Positions 16,534 through 24,976 of a stretch of DNA of 64,000 nt are shown piece by piece (the stretch's first letter is position 1; each line of letters begins with the position of its first letter). The stretch spans positions 62,001 through 126,000 of the forward strand of contig JAOISU010000001.1 in assembly GCA_028222445.1 (NCBI GenBank), given 5' to 3'. The notes under the pieces are model-generated. The model was not told where the DNA came from. It searched no databases and worked only from the letters and a program-made list of their open reading frames with translations. A program made the translations under genes and the position numbers. Origin of the DNA: Candidatus Pelagibacter sp. Its GTDB lineage: Bacteria; Pseudomonadota; Alphaproteobacteria; Pelagibacterales; Pelagibacteraceae.

Positions 16534-17406
16534 TTATTTACTCGTCACTATTATTGTTCCTTGAGTTTCAAGGACGATCTTATTATTTCTTCTAACTTTT
16601 TTTGATAGCTCTTTACTCATATCTCTTTTTTCAAAAGCACTTTTAGATAAACCATCTTTTGCTGTTGGGCCATTTTCTACTGGAGGATAAACATATGTTA
16701 AACTTATGGATGACTCGTCATCTACCCCTGTATTTCCACTTTCATCAAATGAACCTTTAATTGAAATCGAGGGGTTAAGTTGCATTTCTAGAGAATATAT
16801 TTTTCCCTCTGTATCTACTGATGCTTGATCCTTTTCCCAGAGATAATCAGTATAATTTACTTTTGCCCAAGGCATGTAAGGTATCTGAGAAGAAATTCCA
16901 AACTCGTGACCACTTAAAACTTTTTCATCAGTCTTGTCGACTGTAATCGTATTTGATAATGCTTCATAAAAATTTAAATTTAAATCTAACATATGAGCTT
17001 TAGCCTCTATTCCTAAACTTGCTCTTTTATGTTTTTCTAAAAGATCTGTGTCAAAAAAAACGTTTGTACCCAGCATCATGGATTTATTATCTGTTAAAAC
17101 TCTATTACCTAAACCAATATTAGTGAAAATTCGGTTTGTTCCATTAACCTCACTATTCATTAAACTAAATTGAGTAAAAAAATTAGAGCTATTTGTTTTT
17201 TCAATATCTCTGACGCCTAGAATAGAAAAATTTATCTGATCATCATCACCGTCATTATAATCTAAAGACACTTCAGTAATTCCTTCTCCTGGGATTAAAT
17301 TTGATATTTTTTCAGATACTTTATTTAAAGCTTGAGAGGCTACATCTGCATTAGCTACAGTTGTGATAAATAGTGATAATATTATTGTTAAAACCTTCAT
17401 TATCAT
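16534..17406 (-). CDS. Inverse autotransporter (intimin/invasin-type) beta-barrel protein without passenger
   Basis: After a signal peptide (cleavage near 'TVANA', residue 20) the 290-residue protein shows hallmarks of the intimin/YchO barrel: 'IFTNIGLGNRVLTDNKSMML', 'GTNVFFDTDLLEKHKRASLG', 'SGHEFGISSQIPYMPWAKVN' and a final 'VRRNNKIVLE' that in intimins leads into the Ig-like passenger. Here only about ten residues follow, so there is no passenger. Such barrels sit in the outer membrane and export adhesive domains. A second ATG two codons in is an equally good start. The secreted 231-residue protein follows after one base, and an HTH gene lies 104 bases upstream. Confidence 0.75.
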   Translation of the reverse strand: MIMKVLTIILSLFITTVANADVASQALNKVSEKISNLIPGEGITEVSLDYNDGDDDQINFSILGVRDIEKTNSSNFFTQFSLMNSEVNGTNRIFTNIGLGNRVLTDNKSMMLGTNVFFDTDLLEKHKRASLGIEAKAHMLDLNLNFYEALSNTITVDKTDEKVLSGHEFGISSQIPYMPWAKVNYTDYLWEKDQASVDTEGKIYSLEMQLNPSISIKGSFDESGNTGVDDESSISLTYVYPPVENGPTAKDGLSKSAFEKRDMSKELSKKVRRNNKIVLETQGTIIVTSK

Positions 17407-17510
17407 TGTTTAATTTAAATAACTTAAAAAACAAATATTTTATAACTCAAAATAGTTTTTTTTTTATTGAAAATACTTTACTTTTTGTGGGTGATACTTT
17501 TTGTTAATTC

Positions 17511-17960
17511 TTATTTAATTTGCTTAGCAAATTTTTTATAAAGTTTTAAACAATCTTCAGTATCTATTTTTCCTAATGGTTCAATCGTTTCCTTAAATTT
17601 TTTACCTAAACTTAACCCTTCTGATTTAGAATAATCTAATAATTTTGTTTTGATTAATTTTTCTAATTTTCTCCTTACCGTTTCTTGAGGCATGGATAGA
17701 TTTTCTGCAACTGCAAAGATCGTCAATTTTTTATCTTTCATTAATATCTTGTGATCTTTAGTCTCTGTCTCATCAAAAACTTCGGTCCAACTAAGTGACT
17801 TTCCTAGAGTGATAGTTTGATAGAGATAGTGAGAATATACTGTTAATAGGATCATGTGACTTTCATAATCATGTTTCGCCATCTTTTTTACATTTAGAAA
17901 GTGGTTAATATGATGAGAAACAATAAAATATATCAATTCATTGTCTATCCCTTTAACCAT
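17511..17960 (-). CDS. Winged-helix DNA-binding protein
   Basis: The 149-residue protein has an alpha-helical N-terminal half and a C-terminal winged helix: 'LTIFAVAENLSMPQETVRRK' is a good helix-turn-helix with the 'PxETVRRKL' pattern seen in Crp- and MarR-like regulators, followed by a wing 'KTKLLDYSKSEGLSLG'. It lacks an evident ligand or nucleotide-binding domain. It begins 3 bases after the upstream hydrolase gene and precedes the barrel gene by 104 bases, so it could control either. The target is not known. Confidence 0.68.
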   Translation of the reverse strand: MVKGIDNELIYFIVSHHINHFLNVKKMAKHDYESHMILLTVYSHYLYQTITLGKSLSWTEVFDETETKDHKILMKDKKLTIFAVAENLSMPQETVRRKLEKLIKTKLLDYSKSEGLSLGKKFKETIEPLGKIDTEDCLKLYKKFAKQIK

Positions 17961-17963
17961 GAC

Positions 17964-19067
17964 TTATAAAAGATTTTTCTTAAAGAAATTTATAAATTGA
18001 GGCATATATTCATCACCATGATTTCCTCCAACATGAGCTCCTCTTTTTAAACATTTTTCACCTTTTAAAATTTTAAACATTTTTTTAAAAGTTTTTTTAG
18101 GTTCTGTGGCAGCAGCTTCACCGTACTCCTCCCAACTATTAAAAAGTTTATACTTATTTAAACCTAGGTCAGCAAGTTTGCCCATAACAACACCATTATC
18201 ATCAACGTAATTTGCAGGACATGTAGGCATAACCATTGCCTTAACTTTTTGAGGTTTATATGGTGAATGCCAATCATGACCCCAGCCTGATTTAATATCA
18301 ATTTCAATTTGACCTTCTTTAGCCAGAATATTTTTAACATATTCTTCACATGGCTTTGCTAAAGTTAAATCGTCATCTTCACCGTGGACATAAAGCATTT
18401 TTGTATTCTTTGTAAGTTCAGCATTTTTAAACAATCCAGCCATTCTGCACTCTGCAGCCTCTGGAAGTATTGCATCAAATCCATTTGATCCCTCTAAAAA
18501 TTTTGATGTAAATTTTACATCTGCAACAAGTAAAGAATTCGTACCACCTCTTGAGTGACCATTAGTTCCAATTTTTCCATTTGATCTTGGATGAGATTTT
18601 ATAAATTGATAAGCCATCATAGTATCTATTGCTTGACTAACCATCGTCGCCTTAGATTGATCTCTCCATGTATCTTTTGTGCCTCTATTACAAAAGCTAT
18701 CAATCAACATTACTCCAATCCCAGCCTCCAGAAGATTTTTACGCGCTTTAACATAATAAGGATTAGTAAATAATGATCCAGCACCTCCACTTCCATGAGT
18801 CATAATCACTACAGGAGCTTTATTGGTACCTTTTGGAAAAGCTAAATATCCTGTTACAGTTACTGGGTTCAACAAATACTTTTCATTTAAAACGTTATAC
18901 AAACCCATTGTTGTGTAAGAAGGCAATGCGATTATCTCCCCATCTTTTAAAACTTTATCTGCACCATATAAAATAGATTCTTTTTTAGAGCATTTGTATT
19001 TATCATGATCTGCAAAAGCAGATGATGAAAATAAAATTACAATTAAAATTAAAAATATTTTTTTCAT
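17964..19067 (-). CDS. Secreted alpha/beta hydrolase (dienelactone-hydrolase-like)
   Basis: The 367-residue protein starts with a signal peptide ending near 'SSSAFA' (residue 19). The mature part has 'VVIMTHGSGGAGS' with the oxyanion-hole region (86-98), the nucleophile Ser172 in 'GTNGHSRGGTN', an acid in 'YVHGEDDDLT', and a likely catalytic His in 'GWGHDWHSPYK'. It is therefore a periplasmic serine hydrolase of esterase/DLH type, probably active on an ester or lactone. It is followed after 3 bases by the winged-helix gene. Cys pairs in the mature sequence would suit a periplasmic location. The substrate is unknown. Confidence 0.82.
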   Translation of the reverse strand: MKKIFLILIVILFSSSAFADHDKYKCSKKESILYGADKVLKDGEIIALPSYTTMGLYNVLNEKYLLNPVTVTGYLAFPKGTNKAPVVIMTHGSGGAGSLFTNPYYVKARKNLLEAGIGVMLIDSFCNRGTKDTWRDQSKATMVSQAIDTMMAYQFIKSHPRSNGKIGTNGHSRGGTNSLLVADVKFTSKFLEGSNGFDAILPEAAECRMAGLFKNAELTKNTKMLYVHGEDDDLTLAKPCEEYVKNILAKEGQIEIDIKSGWGHDWHSPYKPQKVKAMVMPTCPANYVDDNGVVMGKLADLGLNKYKLFNSWEEYGEAAATEPKKTFKKMFKILKGEKCLKRGAHVGGNHGDEYMPQFINFFKKNLL

Positions 19068-19141
19068 AAATTATAAAAAACCCAATATAAGTTAACTATT
19101 TAAAACTCAAATGTCTAATAAACAAAAACCTATTTTGGGTT

Positions 19142-19654
19142 TTAAAAAACTGATTTAGAATATTTTTTCCAATTATCTTGGTAATGAATTGCATTTTCAG
19201 TAATTGACTTTGCCTCTTCTGTTGAGACTTGTCTTACAATTTTGCCAGGGGATCCAACCACTAAAGAATTGTCAGGAATGACTTTGTTTTCTGTGATCAA
19301 TGCATTAGCTCCTATGATACAATTTTTTCCAATCTTTGCTCCATTTAAAATTACAGCACCAATTCCAATTAAAGAATTGTCTTCAATGGTACAACCATGA
19401 AGCATAACTAAATGACCAATAGTTACATCTTTACCAATTTTTAAAGGGTAACCTGGATCAGTGTGCAATACACTGCCATCTTGTATATTGGAGCCTTCAC
19501 CGATATGAATATTTTCAACATCTCCTCTTAAAGTTACATTAAACCAAATGCTGGTATTTTTTTCTAGCGTGACATCACCAATAATGGATGCATTAGATGC
19601 AGACCAATTATCACCTAAATTTTTAACTTTTTTATCTTCCAAATCATAAAACAT
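19142..19654 (-). CDS. Gamma-carbonic-anhydrase-family protein
   Basis: The 170-residue left-handed beta-helix is shown by hexapeptide repeats such as 'IGEGSNIQDGSVLH', 'IGKDVTIGHLVMLHG' and 'IGIGAVILNGAKIGKNCIIG'. His64, His81 and His86 match the three zinc/metal ligands of gamma carbonic anhydrases. Members of this YrdA/CaiE-like group often lack measurable anhydrase activity, so the function is open. It is divergent from the thioredoxin-like gene with 20 bases between starts. Matching GGGTTTT/AAAACCC sequences flank the following gap and may form a weak terminator. Confidence 0.88.
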   Translation of the reverse strand: MFYDLEDKKVKNLGDNWSASNASIIGDVTLEKNTSIWFNVTLRGDVENIHIGEGSNIQDGSVLHTDPGYPLKIGKDVTIGHLVMLHGCTIEDNSLIGIGAVILNGAKIGKNCIIGANALITENKVIPDNSLVVGSPGKIVRQVSTEEAKSITENAIHYQDNWKKYSKSVF

Positions 19655-19674
19655 AACTTATATATTATTATAAC

Positions 19675-20229
19675 ATGCCGTTAAAAACTCCAATATGTGA
19701 TTTCGGACAAGCAGCTAAAAGCTTTGAATTAAAGTCCACTAATAACGAAATTATTAAATTAAATGATGTTAAAGGGACAAATGGAACTTTGGTTATGTTT
19801 ATTTGTAACCACTGTCCTTATGTAAAAGCAGTTATTAAGGACATTGTTGAAGATTGTAAAAATTTAGAACAACATGGAGTAAAAGCTGTGGCTATTTCAG
19901 CAAACGATCCGATAAATTATCCTGAAGATAGTTTTGAAAATATGATCGAATTTGCAAGAAAACATCAATTTAATTTTCCATATTTATTTGATGAAACTCA
20001 AAATGTTGCAAAAAGTTATGATGCAGTATGCACTCCTGATTTTTTTGGATACAATAATAACTTAGAATTACAATACAGAGGTCGTATAAGAGAATTGGAT
20101 AATTTAAAACCAGTAAGAGCTGGGGATAGTGATTTATATAGTGCAATGAAACAAATTGCAGAGACGGGCAAAGGTCCTGAAACACAAATTCCAAGTATTG
20201 GCTGTAGTATCAAATGGTTAGATAATTAA
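19675..20229 (+). CDS. Thioredoxin-fold (AhpC/TSA-like) protein
   Basis: The 184-residue protein has the thioredoxin fold with 'TLVMFICNHCPYVKA' (38-52), giving Cys44 and Cys47 as a CNHC redox motif, and a cis-Pro region in 'YDAVCTPDFFGYNNN'. 'LQYRGRIRELDN' is typical of this AhpC/TSA-related group, which acts as cytoplasmic thiol oxidoreductase or peroxidase-like protein. No signal peptide is present. The TAA stop overlaps the start of the glycosyltransferase gene by one base, so the two are co-translated, although no functional link is evident. Confidence 0.82.
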   Translation: MPLKTPICDFGQAAKSFELKSTNNEIIKLNDVKGTNGTLVMFICNHCPYVKAVIKDIVEDCKNLEQHGVKAVAISANDPINYPEDSFENMIEFARKHQFNFPYLFDETQNVAKSYDAVCTPDFFGYNNNLELQYRGRIRELDNLKPVRAGDSDLYSAMKQIAETGKGPETQIPSIGCSIKWLDN

Positions 20230-21311
20230 TGTACCTAATAGTTACAAAAACGTTCCCTCCAGAAGTTGGAGGTATGCAGAATTTAATGTGGGGTTTAGCA
20301 AACGAACTTTCAAAACACTACATGATAAAAATATTTGCTGATTATCATGAAAATCATAAATTATTTGATGAGCAAGTTTCTTTTTCGATAGAGCGGGTTG
20401 GTGGCATAAAACTTCTTAGAAAATATAGAAAAGCTCAATTGATTAATGAATTTATAAAAGAAAATAAAATTGATGGCATTATTGCTGATCATTGGAAAAG
20501 TTTAGAACATCTTAAAACTAATAAAAAAAAGATATGTTTAATCCATGGTAAAGAAATTAATCATGAAAAAGGTACCTCTCTTAATAAAAGAGTATTGGAG
20601 GTTTTAGATAGTGTTGAAACCATTGTTGCAAATTCAGAGTACACTAAAAGTTTAGCTATTTCATTGGGGGTTCACCAAGATAAAATTGTAGTTATAAATC
20701 CTGGTGTTGATCCTGTTGAAGAATTAGATAAAAAAAATTTAGATAAAGTAGAGAATTTATTAAAACATAAGTCTCCAAAATTAATTACTGTTTCTAGATT
20801 TGATAAAAGAAAAAACCATGAAAAAGTAATCATGGCGCTTCGAAATTTAAAACAAATCTATCCAGGTATTGTCTATATTTGTGTGGGTTACGGCGATGAA
20901 GAGGAAAATATTAAAAAATTAGTAGCAGAATTGGGCCTTCAGCCACAAGTGATGTTTTTTAAAAATATTTCTAATGAATTAAAAAATGCACTAGTTGCAA
21001 AATCTAATATTTTTGTCATGCCATCCATTGTTCATAAAAAATCTGTTGAAGGATTTGGGATAGCTTATGTTGAAGCTGCTCAATATGGATTGCCCTCTCT
21101 TGGTGGAAAAGATGGAGGTGCAGCAGATGCAATCGAACATGAAAAAACAGGTTTAATCTGTGATGGCAATGAATTAGATGAAGTTTATTCATCAATTAAT
21201 TTAATGTTAGAAAATAATAAATTTCAGGAATTTGGTAAGGTGGCTAAAGAAAATTCTAAAAAGTTTCAATGGAACAATGTTATTGAAGAGTATAAAAAAA
21301 TATTAAATTAA
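20229..21311 (+). CDS. Glycosyltransferase family 4
   Basis: The 360-residue GT-B enzyme has an N-terminal acceptor domain ('TFPPEVGGMQNLMWGLANEL' at 8-27) and a C-terminal nucleotide-sugar domain with 'LITVSRFDKRKNHEKVI' and the phosphate/sugar-binding 'EGFGIAYVEAAQYG'. GT4 enzymes add hexoses to LPS core or phospholipids at the inner-membrane face. It overlaps the thioredoxin-like gene by one base and runs convergently 9 bases into the heptosyltransferase gene. The sugar and acceptor are not predictable, but the neighbourhood suggests LPS. Confidence 0.88.
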   Translation: MYLIVTKTFPPEVGGMQNLMWGLANELSKHYMIKIFADYHENHKLFDEQVSFSIERVGGIKLLRKYRKAQLINEFIKENKIDGIIADHWKSLEHLKTNKKKICLIHGKEINHEKGTSLNKRVLEVLDSVETIVANSEYTKSLAISLGVHQDKIVVINPGVDPVEELDKKNLDKVENLLKHKSPKLITVSRFDKRKNHEKVIMALRNLKQIYPGIVYICVGYGDEEENIKKLVAELGLQPQVMFFKNISNELKNALVAKSNIFVMPSIVHKKSVEGFGIAYVEAAQYGLPSLGGKDGGAADAIEHEKTGLICDGNELDEVYSSINLMLENNKFQEFGKVAKENSKKFQWNNVIEEYKKILN

Positions 21312-22235
21312 TATTTTTTCTAAAACTTTACCCGGACTTAATTTATTTAAATCATCAACCTGTATTGCTTTAAAGTTTTCTCGCTCAATGCTTACTTTAA
21401 AAGCTGTGGTGTGTTTGCCAAATAAGGTCAGGCCTTTTACACCAAGATGAGCAGTCATATGAGCGGGTCCTGTATCATTTGCAACAACAAATGAACTTTC
21501 TTTAATCAAGCTTGCAAGTTGAGAAATATCTAAAGCTTTACCTTTATCTAAAATTGAAATGGCATTAATGTTTTTTGCATCATCGATTTCAGAAGGTCCA
21601 GGTGCAACGATAACTTTAATTTGGTCTTCATATTTATTCTTAATCAATTCTATTAAGTTATTGTAATGGGGCCATTTTTTATGATTTAGATGAGCTGAAC
21701 AAAAAGGAAATAGAACAATATATTTATCTAAATTAAATTCTTGTTTTATATTGTCAATGTTAGTTACAGCCCAACTAAAATTTGGTTTCATGGTATGTTC
21801 TGTATTAATTTCAGAGGTTTTAAGTTGATGATCAAATCTATTTAAAACTGGGTATTTATCAAATTCATCTTTTGAAATATTACTTGGCAAAGTTGTTTCT
21901 GAGCTAGACCAAGTATTAAAATTTGCTTTTGGAAATAAAATATTTTTATAAAATTTTGTTCTAGATGAGTTTTGTAAATCATAAACTTTTCTAAAATTCT
22001 TCTTTTTCAAGTTTCTCATTAACATATATAAATAAATTAAATTAAATCTTGATTTACGTTTGTCTAAAATAACATTGTGTACAAATGGGTTTTTCCTAAA
22101 TAATTCAAAATAAGGTTTTGTTGTTAAGATATGTATTTGATCTTCAGGGTGGTTTTCAGAAATATCTTGAATTGCCCCACAAGCTTGGGCTATATCTCCT
22201 AAAGAACCATGTTTGATAACTAAAATATTAGACAT
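21303..22235 (-). CDS. Glycosyltransferase family 9 (heptosyltransferase-like)
   Basis: The 310-residue protein opens with 'ILVIKHGSLGDIAQACGAI', the N-terminal motif of ADP-heptose:LPS heptosyltransferases, and has 'VVANDTGPAHMTAHLGVKG' near residue 250, the donor-binding motif of GT9. Family members attach heptose to the LPS inner core. Heptose supply genes are not in the window, so the donor may differ. It is divergent from the DUF6165 gene, which commonly neighbours LPS genes, by 32 bases. Confidence 0.87.
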   Translation of the reverse strand: MSNILVIKHGSLGDIAQACGAIQDISENHPEDQIHILTTKPYFELFRKNPFVHNVILDKRKSRFNLIYLYMLMRNLKKKNFRKVYDLQNSSRTKFYKNILFPKANFNTWSSSETTLPSNISKDEFDKYPVLNRFDHQLKTSEINTEHTMKPNFSWAVTNIDNIKQEFNLDKYIVLFPFCSAHLNHKKWPHYNNLIELIKNKYEDQIKVIVAPGPSEIDDAKNINAISILDKGKALDISQLASLIKESSFVVANDTGPAHMTAHLGVKGLTLFGKHTTAFKVSIERENFKAIQVDDLNKLSPGKVLEKILI

Positions 22236-22267
22236 ATTTTTAACAACTTAACATAGTATAAATTTTT

Positions 22268-22657
22268 ATGAATAAAATTCTAGTTGAAGTATCAGTTGGT
22301 GAACTTTTAGATAAAATTTCTATTTTAGAGATTAAACAAGAAAAAATTAAAGATCCTGACAAATTAAAATTTATTAATGATGAACACAGTATTTTAAAAA
22401 ATCAATTAGATAACAATGTTAAATCTGATGAAAAGCTTAATACACTTTTTAAGTCGCTAAAAAATATTAATGCAAAATTATGGGTGATAGAAGATGACAA
22501 ACGATTGTGTGAAAAAAATTCTGATTTTACTGAAAAATTTATAAAACTATCAAGAGATGTTCATTTTTTAAATGATGATCGTGCTAAAATAAAATTAGAG
22601 ATGAATAATCACACAGGCTCTAAGATTAAAGAGATTAAAGAATACACTTCTTATTGA
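22268..22657 (+). CDS. DUF6165 family protein
   Basis: The 129-residue protein begins 'KILVEVSVGELLDKISILEI', a signature of DUF6165, and is predicted to be mostly helical and coiled-coil ('LKSLKNINAKLWVIEDDKRL' is a reduced-length match of the central helix). The family has no assigned role but is regularly found with heptosyltransferase and other LPS genes, as here. There is no signal peptide, so it is probably a cytoplasmic accessory. Its end overlaps the convergent ABC permease gene by 7 bases. Confidence 0.72.
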   Translation: MNKILVEVSVGELLDKISILEIKQEKIKDPDKLKFINDEHSILKNQLDNNVKSDEKLNTLFKSLKNINAKLWVIEDDKRLCEKNSDFTEKFIKLSRDVHFLNDDRAKIKLEMNNHTGSKIKEIKEYTSY

Positions 22658-23325
22658 AAACTATATTTTTTTTCTAGATATTTTATCAAGTTGTGAAAAA
22701 TAAAAGTCATAAATAAATAAATTCCACCTGCTAAAAGAAATACTTCTAAAGGTTTATAAGTCGTTGATACAATATGTTTTGCAACACCTGTAATATCCAT
22801 TAAGGTTACCGTGCTTGCAAGTGATGTGCCCTTCATCATTAATATAATCTCATTACCATAGGCTGGTAAAGATTGTCTGATCGCTACAGGAATTTGAATT
22901 TTATATAAAATAATTTTACTTGATATCCCTAAACTTTTACCCGCTTCAATTATTCCAGGTTTTATAGTTTGAAAAGCTGATCTTAAAATTTCTGAAGTAT
23001 AAGCTCCTGTATTTAAAGCAAATGCAATAATTGCACACCAATACGGTTCTTTTAAAATAAGCCAAAGAAAAGTAGATCTTAGCCACTCGATTTGTCCAAG
23101 ACCATAATAAATTATAAATATCTGAACCAGTAGTGGAGTTCCTCTAAATAAGTAAGAATATCCATAAGCAAATTTATTAATAAATGGGTTTTTATTCAAT
23201 CTTAAAACTGCAAATAAAAATCCAATAAATAAACCAATGATTAATGATGCTGATAACAATTTTAAAGTTATAACTGCAGCACTAAGTAGTTTTGGCAAAC
23301 TTGTGATCATTAAATCAAAATCCAT
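22651..23325 (-). CDS. Amino-acid ABC transporter permease (HisM/ArtM type)
   Basis: The 224-residue inner-membrane protein has about five helices and the ABC permease coupling loop 'AGKSLGISSKIILYKIQIPV' (EAA motif), preceded by 'RGTPLLVQIFIIYYG'. This is the HisM-type half of a polar amino-acid importer. It overlaps the HisQ-type permease gene by one base. The operon has no ATP-binding subunit in the window; one encoded elsewhere must complete the transporter. Confidence 0.9.
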   Translation of the reverse strand: MDFDLMITSLPKLLSAAVITLKLLSASLIIGLFIGFLFAVLRLNKNPFINKFAYGYSYLFRGTPLLVQIFIIYYGLGQIEWLRSTFLWLILKEPYWCAIIAFALNTGAYTSEILRSAFQTIKPGIIEAGKSLGISSKIILYKIQIPVAIRQSLPAYGNEIILMMKGTSLASTVTLMDITGVAKHIVSTTYKPLEVFLLAGGIYLFMTFIFHNLIKYLEKKYSFQ

Positions 23326-24017
23326 TAAAAGCCTCTGCTGTATTTGACTTCAAGTCTATTAATTAACTTCATACTTAAAAACGTAAGCATCAAATATAAA
23401 ACTGCTGCAAAACAATAAAAGAATAAAGGATCTCTAGTAGATCCTGCTGCAATATAAGATTGTCTCATAATCTCAACTAAACCAGTAACTGATATTAGTG
23501 ATGTATCTTTTAAAGTGATTTGCCAAACATTACTTAAGTTTGGAATAGCAAGCCTCAACATTTGAGGTAGAATTATTTTATAAAATTGTACAAATTTACT
23601 AACCCCTAAAACTTTAGCGGCTTCAAATTGGCCTTTATCTATTGATTGTATCGCTCCTCTAAACACTTCTGTTGAATAGGCACCAGATATAATGCCGATT
23701 GCAACTGAGCCTGTAATAAATGCATTAATTTCTATATATTCAAAGTATCCAAAAATTGATGCAACATACATTATTGCTCCACTTCCCCCAAAAAAGAAAA
23801 GGTAGATTACTAATAATTCTGGAACCCCTCTGATAACTGTCGTGTAAGTATTGCCAATAAAATTTAAAAATTTATTATTTGATAATTTTAAAGGTGTAAA
23901 GATTAATGAAAATAAGAAACCAATTAACATTGCAGTAACTGCTACTGCAATTGTCATTAGAGTTGCATAAAACAACTCGTCTCCCCAGCCTGTTTTTCCG
24001 AATGATAAAAGATCCAT
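23325..24017 (-). CDS. Amino-acid ABC transporter permease (HisQ type)
   Basis: The 230-residue permease shows 'RGVPELLVIYLFFFGG' and the EAA loop 'AAKVLGVSKFVQFYKIILP', as in HisQ/ArtQ. Together with the next gene it forms the membrane channel of a polar/basic amino-acid importer. Its ATG lies only 4 bases after a stem-loop (24022-24051) that separates it from the binding-protein gene, and no Shine-Dalgarno is visible outside that stem, so expression is probably lower than, and controlled separately from, the binding protein. Confidence 0.9.
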   Translation of the reverse strand: MDLLSFGKTGWGDELFYATLMTIAVAVTAMLIGFLFSLIFTPLKLSNNKFLNFIGNTYTTVIRGVPELLVIYLFFFGGSGAIMYVASIFGYFEYIEINAFITGSVAIGIISGAYSTEVFRGAIQSIDKGQFEAAKVLGVSKFVQFYKIILPQMLRLAIPNLSNVWQITLKDTSLISVTGLVEIMRQSYIAAGSTRDPLFFYCFAAVLYLMLTFLSMKLINRLEVKYSRGF

Positions 24018-24021
24018 ATCG

Positions 24022-24051
24022 AAAGGGCGACTAATTAAATAGTCGCCTTTT
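24022..24051 (-). promoter_or_regulatory. Stem-loop between amino-acid binding protein and permease genes
   Basis: Bases 24022-24033 and 24040-24051 pair over 12 positions (one G-T) around a 6-base loop. On the minus strand it starts 11 bases after the binding-protein stop and ends 4 bases before the permease ATG. Only three T residues end the stem, so termination is likely weak; it more likely stabilises the upstream mRNA end or limits permease translation. The same layout recurs in both TRAP operons of this window. Confidence 0.7.
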
Positions 24052-24062
24052 CAAAATATTAT

Positions 24063-24914
24063 TTACATAGAAGCGTCAAAGCCAAAATGCTTGATCGCTA
24101 ATTTGCTAATGATTCCTTGTTTTCTAGCAGTGTTAATTGCTTTGTTGAAATCTTTAAGAAGTTTTGCATCTCTTGTACCGATTGCATCATCTCCACCTTG
24201 TCTAATTCCAACACCAACACCATTACCAAAAGCACCACCTGAAAAAGTAGGTCCAACTAGTACTACTGGCTTTCCTGATTTGTCCGCATAATCAGTGAAT
24301 GCAACTGCTGCAGCTAATGCAACATCACATCTACCAGAAGTTAAGTCTAAGTTTACCTCATCTTGAGTTTTGTAAGTTCTAACATTCACTTTACCTACAT
24401 CACCAGACTCTAAAAAGTTTTGGTGAATAGTTCCAGTTTGTGTACAAACAGTTTTTCCAGCAAGTGCAGCAGTTAAGGTCTTAAGAGTTTTTTTAACAGC
24501 ACTTCCGCCTAAAGTTAAATTAATACCTTCTGGTGTATCCATGCTCTCTAAACTTGAACCTTTCATTACCGCAAGGGCTGCAACTTCATCTGCATAACCT
24601 TGTGAAAAAGTAATTGTTTTTTGTCTTTCAGCGGTAATTGACATTCCTGCCATGATCGCATCAAACTTTCTCATTAATAAAGCTGGAATCATTCCATCCC
24701 AATCTTGCTCAACAATTGTACATTCACGTTCCATAATTGCACAAAGTTCTTGAGCTAATTCAACCTCAAAACCAATAAGATTGCCTGATGCATCCTTAGA
24801 GTTCCAAGGAGGGTAAGCACCTTCTGTTCCAATTTTTATTGTATCAGAATAAGTATTTCCAATTAACAATAAAGAAGCAAGAACAGTTAAAATTGTTTTT
24901 TTAAATATATTCAT
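24063..24914 (-). CDS. Basic/polar amino-acid ABC transporter substrate-binding protein
   Basis: The 283-residue protein has a signal peptide and the family-3 binding-protein fold: 'GFEVELAQELCAIMERECTI' with the two Cys that form the HisJ/LAO disulfide, then 'DAIMAGMSITAERQKTITFS'. These features are typical of lysine/arginine/ornithine/histidine-type proteins. The ATG at 24914 is chosen because GGAGG (24924-24920 on the minus strand) precedes it by 5 bases; the upstream in-frame ATG at 24926 overlaps that ribosome-binding site. It lies just after the spermidine synthase gene on the same strand, so ornithine or arginine uptake for polyamines is plausible. Confidence 0.88.
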   Translation of the reverse strand: MNIFKKTILTVLASLLLIGNTYSDTIKIGTEGAYPPWNSKDASGNLIGFEVELAQELCAIMERECTIVEQDWDGMIPALLMRKFDAIMAGMSITAERQKTITFSQGYADEVAALAVMKGSSLESMDTPEGINLTLGGSAVKKTLKTLTAALAGKTVCTQTGTIHQNFLESGDVGKVNVRTYKTQDEVNLDLTSGRCDVALAAAVAFTDYADKSGKPVVLVGPTFSGGAFGNGVGVGIRQGGDDAIGTRDAKLLKDFNKAINTARKQGIISKLAIKHFGFDASM

Positions 24915-24976
24915 TTTTTCCTCCATAGATTTATGTAGGATTTATTTCACAAATTTAATAATTTAAAAAGAAAATT

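Noticed and set aside
19075..19145. AAAACCC...GGGTTTT pair as a terminator after the carbonic anhydrase gene
   Set aside because: The arms are over 40 bases apart and the stem is AT-rich, so a functional terminator is not supported strongly enough to list.
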